Below, in pieces: positions 1-6,548 of a stretch of DNA of 23,332 bases. Position 1 is the stretch's first letter. Every line of letters begins with the position of its first letter. The translations under genes were made by a program, and so were the position numbers. The notes beneath the pieces were generated by a model. It had not been told where the DNA came from. It did no database searches and saw nothing but the letters and a program-made list of their open reading frames with translations. Origin of the DNA: UBA3210 sp963610315 (GTDB lineage: Bacteria > Bacillota_I > Bacilli_A > RFN20 > CAG-449); the NCBI GenBank assembly GCA_963610315.1, contig CAVDMV010000022.1, forward strand, positions 1-23,332. Direction: 5' to 3'.

Positions 1-80
1 TTTTGAAATTAATTTTTGACCTTTTTAATTTTTGAAGTTAATAATTTAATTAAGCTAATTGTAAAATACTTGTAAATAAT

Positions 81-111
81 CTAGTCTTAAAAATTTAGGA
101 CTAGATTTTTT
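81..111 (+). terminator. Intrinsic terminator of a gene upstream of the window
   Basis: The arms CTAGTCTTAAA (81-91) and TTTAGGACTAG (94-104) pair with one G-U wobble and run into ATTTTTT. The hairpin plus T-run is a normal rho-independent terminator for a transcript entering from the left. It lies just before the cre-like site of the next gene. An attenuator role for the following gene cannot be excluded, because no clear promoter is seen between it and the start codon at 151. Confidence 0.7.
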
Positions 112-113
112 CT

Positions 114-127
114 TGAAAACGCTTACA
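114..127 (+). promoter_or_regulatory. cre-like operator upstream of the MFS transporter
   Basis: TGAAAACGCTTACA matches the Gram-positive catabolite-responsive element consensus TGWAARCGYTWNCW at every position. It lies 24 nt before the ATG and 9 nt before the ribosome binding site, a position that suits repression by CcpA or another LacI-family regulator. No LacI-family gene is in the window, so which protein binds is inference. Confidence 0.6.
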
Positions 128-150
128 ATTAATAGTAAGGAGATTTTTAT

Positions 151-1569
151 ATGGATAATCAAACTAAAGAACAAAAGCCATTAAAGCTAAACTATAAACG
201 AACTTTCATTATCGGTTTTGCTTTCTTTGGTATCCTCTTACTATGGCAAGTCTATGATTCATGGTGCCCTACATTCTTAACTGAGCTATTTTCTAAAGCG
301 TTAAATACTAGTAACGCAAAAGAAGTTCAATACCTTGTTGGTATTATGATGGCTATGGATAATTTAGCCGCCTTAATCTTATTACCAATATTTGGTAAGT
401 TATCAGATAAAACACATACTAAAATTGGTAAAAGAATGCCTTATATTTTAATTGGTACATTAGTATGTGCGGTCGCTTTCCCATTCATTCCTGTTTTCTT
501 CCATTACAATAATTTAGTTGGAACAATTATTATGATGGGAATTGTTGTTACATTTATGATGATGTATCGTAATCCAGCCGTATCTTTAATGCCAGATATG
601 ACACCAAAACCTTTAAGATCAAAAGCTAATGGTATTATTAATATCATGGGTTATATTGGAGGAGCATGCGCGACTATTGTCGGTATTTTCTTCGTTTTAA
701 GTCAATATTTAGGTACAAAGAAAGTCACTTGGCAAACTAATAATATTTGGGCTATTGAAGTTCCTTTCTTACTCGCTTCTGTCTTAATGGTTATTTCTGC
801 CTTAGTCTTATTCTTCTCGATTAATGAAAATAAGATTGAAGAAGAAATGAAAGATGAATTAGCCTTAGGCGAAGAATTAGCCGCGGTTGAAAATAAAATT
901 GAAGATGATAAACCAATGTCTAAAGCGAATAAGAGAATGTTAATCTTTATCTTAATCGCAGAATTCTTCTGGTTTATGGCTGATAACGGTATCGCTACTT
1001 TCATGGGTAACTATACTATTTATTATTTAAAAGCTTCTACTTCTTCAAATATGATTAATACAATTGTCGGCGGTATTGGTTCAGTTATTGGTTTTGCTTT
1101 CGGTGGCATTATCGCTGAAAAGATTGGTAGAAAATGGACCGTTGTTTCAGGTTTAGCTTTATCGTTACTAAGTTATTTATTCTGGGTTATTGCTTCATTT
1201 ACTTTCCTTCAAGGAGCCGCGGGAAGTGGAACTTTCCCATTTATTATTTATGTAATTTGGTTTATTAAGGGTTTAGGTATGTCATTAGTTCACGTCAATT
1301 CCTTCCCAATGGTAGTCGAATTATGCTCTTCCAAAAAGATTGGTGCATTTACTGGTTATTATTACGCTTCTAGTATGGCTAGCCAAACTATCACTCCAAT
1401 TGCATTAGGTTCCTTAATGTTAATTGATGGCCTTGACTTTGGTTTCTTACCAATCTATGCTTTAAGTTGTTTAAGTGTTTCAACTATAGTCTTTATGTTT
1501 GTAAAGAACATTAAAACTAATAAAGTAAAAATTTCAAAAGGATTAGAAGCATTTGATCAAGAGGATTAA
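151..1569 (+). CDS. MFS sugar-type transporter, 12 TM
   Basis: A 472-residue polytopic membrane protein of the major facilitator superfamily. The N-terminal region around FGILLLWQVYDSWCPTFL is typical of sucrose/maltose-type (SLC45-like) MFS carriers of Firmicutes. The loop after TM2 carries the MFS signature region (FGKLSDKTHTKIGKR), and the pseudo-repeat in the second half reads FGGIIAEKIGRKW. An acidic, Glu/Lys-rich cytoplasmic loop at about residues 225-262 separates the halves. The start is set by AAGGAG about 9 nt upstream. The next gene, a phosphodiesterase, begins 2 nt after the stop, so they form an operon, and a cre-like site sits directly upstream. The substrate is unknown: a sugar, glycoside or glycerophospho-compound would fit. 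The family call is firm, the substrate is not. Confidence 0.85.
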   Translation: MDNQTKEQKPLKLNYKRTFIIGFAFFGILLLWQVYDSWCPTFLTELFSKALNTSNAKEVQYLVGIMMAMDNLAALILLPIFGKLSDKTHTKIGKRMPYILIGTLVCAVAFPFIPVFFHYNNLVGTIIMMGIVVTFMMMYRNPAVSLMPDMTPKPLRSKANGIINIMGYIGGACATIVGIFFVLSQYLGTKKVTWQTNNIWAIEVPFLLASVLMVISALVLFFSINENKIEEEMKDELALGEELAAVENKIEDDKPMSKANKRMLIFILIAEFFWFMADNGIATFMGNYTIYYLKASTSSNMINTIVGGIGSVIGFAFGGIIAEKIGRKWTVVSGLALSLLSYLFWVIASFTFLQGAAGSGTFPFIIYVIWFIKGLGMSLVHVNSFPMVVELCSSKKIGAFTGYYYASSMASQTITPIALGSLMLIDGLDFGFLPIYALSCLSVSTIVFMFVKNIKTNKVKISKGLEAFDQED

Positions 1570-1570
1570 T

Positions 1571-2308
1571 ATGAAAAAAGAAGAATTAAAAAAATCATTA
1601 GATCCACGTTTCTTTTATGGCATATGTCATCGAGGATATCATAATTCAGTCGATATTGAAAATGGTCTTAGAGCTTTTAAAAACGCGATTAAAAACGATA
1701 TGGCGATTGAACTTGATGTTCATCTAACAAAAGATAATAAATTAGTCGTAATTCATGATTCTTCTTTATTAAGAGTAACTGGAAAAGAAGGTATTGTTGA
1801 AGATTTAACCTTAGAAGAATTAAAGAATAATTATCTTCTTAAAGATGATGAACAAATCCCATCTTTACAAGAAGTCTTATCTTTAATTAATGAACGCGTC
1901 CCTTTAGTTATTGAATTAAAAGTTTATAAAAGAAATTACAAAGCTTTAGCGAATAAACTAAAAGAAGAATTAAAAGATATTAAAGATAAATCTAAATATA
2001 TGTTAATATCTTTTGATCCACGTGCTTTACTTCCATTTAAAAAATTCGGTATTGTTCGTCAATTATTAGTCGCTCATGATAATAAGCATGAATACGTCTA
2101 TCATTTTAGACATTTCTTTGAAGGAGTAGATTTAGAATACACCTTCTTAAATATGAAGAAAGTTCGTAGATATTATAAAAAGCATATTATTAATGTTTGG
2201 ACAGTTGAAGATAAAGGTATTGTAACTTCTTCTTTACCTTATGTTGATACAATTACTTTCCAACATGTTGATTGTAATTTTGTTAGAGATTCATTAAAGA
2301 ACAAATAG
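1571..2308 (+). CDS. Glycerophosphodiester phosphodiesterase (GDPD family)
   Basis: A predicted metal-dependent hydrolase that cleaves glycerophosphodiesters to glycerol-3-phosphate and an alcohol. The ATG at 1571 has GAGG 6 nt upstream; a TTG at 1553 in the same frame would overlap the transporter gene and is less likely. The 245-residue protein has the hallmark HRG (H20-R21), the ELD metal pair (E47, D49) and the second catalytic His in VIHD (H62). It also has the later VIELK strand and the C-terminal NVWTVED strand of the TIM barrel. No signal peptide is seen, so it should be cytoplasmic, acting on something imported by the coupled MFS carrier. It has the usual length of short bacterial GDPDs. 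The exact substrate is unknown. Confidence 0.9.
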   Translation: MKKEELKKSLDPRFFYGICHRGYHNSVDIENGLRAFKNAIKNDMAIELDVHLTKDNKLVVIHDSSLLRVTGKEGIVEDLTLEELKNNYLLKDDEQIPSLQEVLSLINERVPLVIELKVYKRNYKALANKLKEELKDIKDKSKYMLISFDPRALLPFKKFGIVRQLLVAHDNKHEYVYHFRHFFEGVDLEYTFLNMKKVRRYYKKHIINVWTVEDKGIVTSSLPYVDTITFQHVDCNFVRDSLKNK

Positions 2309-2329
2309 GTGGTGAAAACCACCTTTTTT
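2307..2329 (+). terminator. Terminator of the MFS-GDPD operon
   Basis: AGGTGGT (2307-2313), loop GAAA, ACCACCT (2318-2324) and a T-run to 2329 form a strong tetraloop hairpin. It overlaps the TAG stop codon of the phosphodiesterase gene. Confidence 0.9.
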
Positions 2330-2334
2330 GGTGT

Positions 2335-2363
2335 TTGACACATATTTAACTTACCTTTATAAT
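2335..2363 (+). promoter_or_regulatory. Consensus sigma-A promoter of the phosphatase gene
   Basis: TTGACA (2335-2340) and TATAAT (2358-2363) are separated by exactly 17 nt. Both hexamers match the vegetative consensus perfectly, immediately after the preceding terminator. No operator-like palindrome overlaps it, so expression is probably strong and constitutive. Confidence 0.9.
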
Positions 2364-2385
2364 GGTAATTAATAGGAGGTAAATT

Positions 2386-3510
2386 ATGACAACTTTAAAT
2401 AAATTAACTACTTCTTTCTTAAGTTCAATTCTTCTTTTAGGACTAACTTCCTGCGGAAGTAAAACTCCAATTTTAAAAGATTGTGCGATTAAAGAAAATC
2501 TCACTTTTAAATCAGCCACCATCTTAGTTAGTAACGAAGACTTTGTTTCTTTAGGTTTCTCTCTAGGTGATAGCGTTAATATCAACTTCTCTAATGGTTT
2601 CTCACTTAATGATATACCTTATTACAATGGATATTATGTTAAAAACGGTGAACCAGTATTAGTAAGTTATCCAAGTGATGAATATCTCACTCTTACTTAC
2701 AATAATATCGGTATTTGGGATAATGCTTCATTAAGCGAAAGTTACACTGTTAGTATTTCTCTTAATGAAAAAGAAAAATATCTTGTAACGCAGAACGCCT
2801 TAGGTCAATCTTATTCTTTAGATCGAACTACTTATTCTAGTGATGAAGAATTCTCTAATTTTAGACCTTTAAAAGGTGGTTCTTTAAAAGATAATTTCCT
2901 TTATCGAGGAGCTTCACCTGTTGATAATTCTCGTTCAAGAGCGAAAATTACTGATTCACTTCTTGAAAAAAATAACATTAAATGTGTTATTGATTTAGCC
3001 GATTCAACTGAAACAATGAATAAATATATCTCTCAAGATGATTTTGTTTCTACATATACAAAATCTCTCTACGATAATGATAATATGGTTCTCTTAAGTA
3101 TGGGTTCAGGTTATTCAACTTCAACTTATGCTACAAAACTAGTAACTGGCTTAAGATATATGTTAAATCATAATGGACCATATTACATTCATTGTATGGA
3201 AGGAAAAGATCGTACAGGATTTGTTTGTTTCTTAATTGAAGCTCTTGCCGGATCGACCTATGAAGAAATGAAAGTAGATTATATGACTACTTATTATAAT
3301 TATTATAAGTTCTCATTAGAAAATGATTCTTCTAAATATAATGCAGTCGTAAATTTATATTTTGATTCATTTGTTGAATGTTTAGATTCAAAAACAAAAA
3401 AAGAAGATTATCCTTCAATTAATCTAGTTTCAAGCGCAAAAGAATATTTAAAAATGGGTGGCATGACAGAAAGAGAAATCTCTTCTTTCATCACATTAAT
3501 ATCAAAATAA
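2386..3510 (+). CDS. Lipoprotein dual-specificity/tyrosine phosphatase
   Basis: A 374-residue predicted lipoprotein. The N-terminus is a lipoprotein signal (residues 1-22, hydrophobic LLLG core, lipobox LTSC with acylated C23), so it is anchored outside the membrane. Residues about 30-150 form a beta-rich domain I cannot name. Residues about 158-370 are a protein tyrosine phosphatase domain of the Y_phosphatase3 type, with the P-loop HCMEGKDRTG giving the CX5R motif at C270-R276 and an upstream VIDLADS strand. The start is set by AGGAGG 6 nt before the ATG. It is transcribed alone from a consensus promoter and ended by its own hairpin, so it is not part of the flanking sugar operons. Substrate unknown: a phosphotyrosine protein or a phosphoinositide-like compound is possible. 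Confidence 0.85.
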   Translation: MTTLNKLTTSFLSSILLLGLTSCGSKTPILKDCAIKENLTFKSATILVSNEDFVSLGFSLGDSVNINFSNGFSLNDIPYYNGYYVKNGEPVLVSYPSDEYLTLTYNNIGIWDNASLSESYTVSISLNEKEKYLVTQNALGQSYSLDRTTYSSDEEFSNFRPLKGGSLKDNFLYRGASPVDNSRSRAKITDSLLEKNNIKCVIDLADSTETMNKYISQDDFVSTYTKSLYDNDNMVLLSMGSGYSTSTYATKLVTGLRYMLNHNGPYYIHCMEGKDRTGFVCFLIEALAGSTYEEMKVDYMTTYYNYYKFSLENDSSKYNAVVNLYFDSFVECLDSKTKKEDYPSINLVSSAKEYLKMGGMTEREISSFITLISK

Positions 3511-3525
3511 ATTATAAATATCATT

Positions 3526-3554
3526 AAACCTTCTCTACGACAGAAGGTTTTTTA
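3526..3554 (+). terminator. Terminator of the phosphatase gene
   Basis: AAACCTTCT (3526-3534) pairs perfectly with AGAAGGTTT (3542-3550) across a 7-nt loop and is followed by TTTTATTT. Confidence 0.88.
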
Positions 3555-3608
3555 TTTACCTTTTTTAAACTTATTTTTTCTATAATACTGGTTATTTTAG
3601 TCATATTA

Positions 3609-3623
3609 TTTAAGCGACTTAAA
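3609..3623 (+). promoter_or_regulatory. Palindromic operator, copy 1 (transporter-esterase-GH31 operon)
   Basis: TTTAAGCGACTTAAA is a 15-bp odd-centred palindrome with one imperfect pair. It is nearly identical to 15866-15880 in front of the sulfoquinovosidase operon (TTTAAGTGACTTAAA), and the similarity continues into AT-rich flanks. A candidate -10 (TATTAT, 3604-3609) abuts it, as in the other copy, but no convincing -35 is visible here; a TATAAT at 3581-3586 is an alternative. Binding by the ROK repressor encoded at 8731-9696, the only DNA-binding regulator in the window, is inference. Confidence 0.65.
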
Positions 3624-3652
3624 AAATTAATTATAAAAATCTATATATTTTA

Positions 3653-3666
3653 GTAAAGCGCTTACA
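3653..3666 (+). promoter_or_regulatory. cre-like site upstream of the GPH transporter
   Basis: GTAAAGCGCTTACA matches 12 of 14 positions of the cre consensus TGWAARCGYTWNCW and contains the perfect core palindrome AAGCGCTT. It lies between the TTTAAGYGACTTAAA operator and the ribosome binding site, so the operon may combine substrate-specific and catabolite control. Confidence 0.6.
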
Positions 3667-3714
3667 TTTATGTTAAGATAAACTTATAGGTTATGTCCTT
3701 GAAAGGAAAATATT

Positions 3715-5229
3715 ATGGAAAAAGATAATCAAACTGGTGTAGAAACTAAGCGTACCTACATCGAAAAAACTTCCGGTTTACAATCTAAGGATTATATAGG
3801 CTATGCATTAGGCGATTTTGCAGGATGTCTATGTTTCTCTACTGTAACCACCATCTTACAAAAATATTATACTGATATTTTAGGTTTAGCTCCTTTATTT
3901 ATTATGTTAATGTTTGTTTTCGCTAGAATCTGGGATGCAATTAATGATCCAATCATGGGTCGAATTGTCGATATTAGAAAACCAGGTAAAGAAGGTCGTT
4001 ATAGAATTTGGATGAAATGGGTCGCGATTCCTTTAGGTATCGCTACTATCTTAATGTTCCTTCCTTGGCCAGAACTAGCTACCAAGATGGGAACAGTCGG
4101 AGTAAGTATTTATGCCGCGGTTACATATATCTTATTTGGTATGATTTATACTGTTCATCAAATCCCTTATGGATCTCTCGCGAGTGTCGTTACTACCGAC
4201 GTAAAAGAAAGAAATAAACTCTCTGTCTTTAGATCAGCTGGAGCGGCACTTGGCTCCATGCCAATCTTAGTTCTTACCATGTTTTATTCAAAGAAAGTAT
4301 TTGATGCTGAAGGTAATCCAGTGATTGGTGAAAACGGTAAGCAATTAACACAAGTTCAATATTTACCAATTATTATTGGGGTAGCTATCCTTGCCATCAT
4401 AGGCTCTATTCTCTTATTTGTCGCATATAAAAATAACAAAGAAAGAGTTGTCGCTAAACCTAGTGTTCATAAAAAAGGTGAAACGGCAAGAATTGCCAAA
4501 ACTCTATTAAAGAATAAATCATTTGTCGCCGTTTGTTTAGTTGGTTTACTTCTCCTAGCCGGACAAATGTTTACTCAATCATTCTATACATATTTATTTA
4601 ACGATTTATTCTCCGCGAACTGGATGAATCTTGCTTCTCAAGCTTGTACATATGGACCAATGGTCGTACTAATGTTCTTCGCTGGAAAACTTGTTAAAAA
4701 ATATGGTAAAAAGGAATTATGTATTGTTGGTTCTTTAGTCGCGGCTATTCCAAACTTCATCTTAATCTTCTTAAAAGATGTCATTATTAAAGTACCTGCA
4801 TTATTCTTAGTATTCTGTTTAATTTCTGGAATTGGTTTATCAATTATAACTCTTGAAATGTGGGCTCTAGCCACTGACGCGATTGATGAAGTCGAAGTTA
4901 AAACTGGTTTAAGAAATGATGGATCTTCTTATTCCGTATTCATGTTCTTTAGAAAATTAGGTCAAGTTGTCGCGGCAGTCGCGGTAAATGGAGCTTTAAT
5001 CGGCATGAATTATAAATCCGGTTCAGGTGCTGTACAAACTGCTTCAACATTAAATGTCATGTATTATATGGCAACTATTATCCCTGCAGTATTATTCTTA
5101 CTTATGGGACTTGTCTTAATCTTCATTTATGGATTAAACAAAAAGAAAACAGAAGAATTACAAGATCAAAAAGAAGTTCTCCTTGCTAGCCAAGTAGAAA
5201 ATAACGAAATTACAATTGGTGGTGAATAG
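3715..5229 (+). CDS. GPH-family sugar:cation symporter, candidate SQ or SQ-glycoside importer
   Basis: A 504-residue, about 12-TM transporter of the glycoside-pentoside-hexuronide:cation symporter family (MelB, YicJ, YihO/YihP). The family signature is the RIWDAINDPIMGRIVD segment (about residues 67-82), with the conserved HQIPYGSLAS stretch in TM4-5 and DYIGYALGDFAGC at the N-terminus. A soluble central loop lies at about 240-260. The start is set by AAAGGAAA 5 nt upstream of the ATG. It is the first gene of an operon with an esterase (2-nt gap) and a GH31 enzyme, and it carries an operator shared with the sulfoglycolysis operon plus a cre-like site. E. coli also uses GPH proteins (YihO/YihP) in its sulfoquinovose cluster, and the sulfoglycolysis operon here has no importer of its own, so import of SQ or sulfoquinovosyl glycerol is a reasoned inference. 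Confidence 0.85.
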   Translation: MEKDNQTGVETKRTYIEKTSGLQSKDYIGYALGDFAGCLCFSTVTTILQKYYTDILGLAPLFIMLMFVFARIWDAINDPIMGRIVDIRKPGKEGRYRIWMKWVAIPLGIATILMFLPWPELATKMGTVGVSIYAAVTYILFGMIYTVHQIPYGSLASVVTTDVKERNKLSVFRSAGAALGSMPILVLTMFYSKKVFDAEGNPVIGENGKQLTQVQYLPIIIGVAILAIIGSILLFVAYKNNKERVVAKPSVHKKGETARIAKTLLKNKSFVAVCLVGLLLLAGQMFTQSFYTYLFNDLFSANWMNLASQACTYGPMVVLMFFAGKLVKKYGKKELCIVGSLVAAIPNFILIFLKDVIIKVPALFLVFCLISGIGLSIITLEMWALATDAIDEVEVKTGLRNDGSSYSVFMFFRKLGQVVAAVAVNGALIGMNYKSGSGAVQTASTLNVMYYMATIIPAVLFLLMGLVLIFIYGLNKKKTEELQDQKEVLLASQVENNEITIGGE

Positions 5230-5231
5230 TA

Positions 5232-6548
5232 ATGGTTAGCCTAAAAACTAAATTAGGTACTATTAATGGGTTAGAAAGAGAATACTCTAATGCATATTTA
5301 GGTATTCCTTTCGCTAAAGCCTCTCGATTTAAATACGCAGAAGAAATCTCCTTTTTAGGAGATTTTAATGCATTTAATTATGGTGATGCTTGCATTCAAA
5401 AAAGATGTTATTATCCTCATTTAGAAGTACCTGCAAGAATGTTTTATCATAAAGAATTCCGTGAAGGAATAAATTTTACTTATTCAGAAGATTGTCTTAA
5501 TTTAAATATTTTTACTCCTAAAGAAGGCGTTAATCATCCTGTCATGGTCTTTATTCATGGAGGCGGCTTTGATTCAGGAGCGAATTCAGAATCGGCCTTT
5601 GATGGAGAAATTTACGCGCGTAACGGAATAGTAAGCGTATTTATTCAATACCGTGTTGGGATATTCGGTTATTTCTGTCATGAAGAGATTGAAAAAGAAT
5701 TTCATCATGATGGTAATTTTGGTTTTGATGACCAAGTAGTCGCATTAAAATGGGTTAATCATCATATTAAAGATTTCGGTGGGGATCCTTCTAACGTCAC
5801 CATTATGGGTCAATCAGCCGGGGCGATGTCAATTCAAGCAATGTTAGTTTCTTCTCGTGTCAATGGACTATTTAAAAAAGCGATTATGATGTCAGGCGGA
5901 GGAAAATTTCCTTCGATCGCAACACCTAAAAAAGTTGAAGAAAGACGTGAATATTATTTAGACGTCATGAAAGAATGTTCATGTTCTTCTTTAGAAGAAT
6001 TTAGGAAAGTAGAACCAAAAAAGATTTTTGACGCATTAGAGAAAGTTAAAGCAAGAAGAAAAGATAATCAAATATCAACTATGACAATGATTGATCATTA
6101 TTATTTAACTGATACAGAAGAAAATTTATTAAAACATAAAATCTCTATTCCAACGATCATCGGTTTTACTAATAATGATATGTTTACGTTTCTTTTAGCA
6201 ATTATGGCTCGAAAATACGCGACAAAAAATAATACTTATGCATATTATTTTGATGTAAATGCAAAAGGTGATAAAAACCTTGCCTTTCATTCTTCTGACT
6301 TAAGATACGCGTTTAATACTTTAAATAAATCTTGGAGACCATATGATGAAGAAGATAATAAAGTATCCCTCTTAATGGTAAATTATTTTTCTAATTTTAT
6401 AAAATATGGTGATCCTAATGGTCCGACTTTACCTAAATGGGATAAAAGTAAACATAAAGTATTACGTTTTAGACTGAATAATACTAAAATGAGTCGTATA
6501 AATTATTTACCTTTACTAATAAACACTTTTAAAGGAGATCCAAAATGA
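5232..6548 (+). CDS. Type B carboxylesterase, alpha/beta hydrolase
   Basis: A 438-residue cytoplasmic esterase of the carboxylesterase type B (PnbA-like) family, which hydrolyses carboxylic ester bonds. Visible elements are the oxyanion-hole HGGG (109-112), the EDCLNLNIF motif (86-94), the nucleophile elbow GQSAG with S195 (family norm GESAG), a candidate acid residue D316 in IGFTNNDMF where the family usually has Glu, and the catalytic His H353 in AFHSSDLRYAF. The C-terminal GDPN-LPKW motif of the family is present. It is shorter than the usual 490-540 residues. There is no signal peptide, so the substrate must be imported. It starts 2 nt after the transporter and its last bases overlap the GH31 start (ATGA). 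Co-regulation with sulfoquinovose genes suggests it may strip acyl groups from an SQ-containing glycolipid fragment. That substrate is inference. Confidence 0.88.
   Translation: MVSLKTKLGTINGLEREYSNAYLGIPFAKASRFKYAEEISFLGDFNAFNYGDACIQKRCYYPHLEVPARMFYHKEFREGINFTYSEDCLNLNIFTPKEGVNHPVMVFIHGGGFDSGANSESAFDGEIYARNGIVSVFIQYRVGIFGYFCHEEIEKEFHHDGNFGFDDQVVALKWVNHHIKDFGGDPSNVTIMGQSAGAMSIQAMLVSSRVNGLFKKAIMMSGGGKFPSIATPKKVEERREYYLDVMKECSCSSLEEFRKVEPKKIFDALEKVKARRKDNQISTMTMIDHYYLTDTEENLLKHKISIPTIIGFTNNDMFTFLLAIMARKYATKNNTYAYYFDVNAKGDKNLAFHSSDLRYAFNTLNKSWRPYDEEDNKVSLLMVNYFSNFIKYGDPNGPTLPKWDKSKHKVLRFRLNNTKMSRINYLPLLINTFKGDPK

Noticed and set aside
1..42. Direct repeat TTTTGAAATTAAT / TTTTGAAGTTAAT at the window start
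   Set aside because: Short, low-complexity, with no promoter geometry or partner elsewhere.
702..1004. Minus-strand ORF inside the MFS transporter gene, and similar ORFs opposite other genes (2346-2585, 4638-4874, 11987-12208, 17041-17406, 20563-20769)
   Set aside because: They lie entirely or mostly opposite well-supported genes, have no ribosome binding site or family motif, and reflect AT-rich codon bias.
1553..1570. TTG start for the GDPD gene at 1553
   Set aside because: The ATG at 1571 has GAGG at proper spacing and avoids overlap with the transporter gene.
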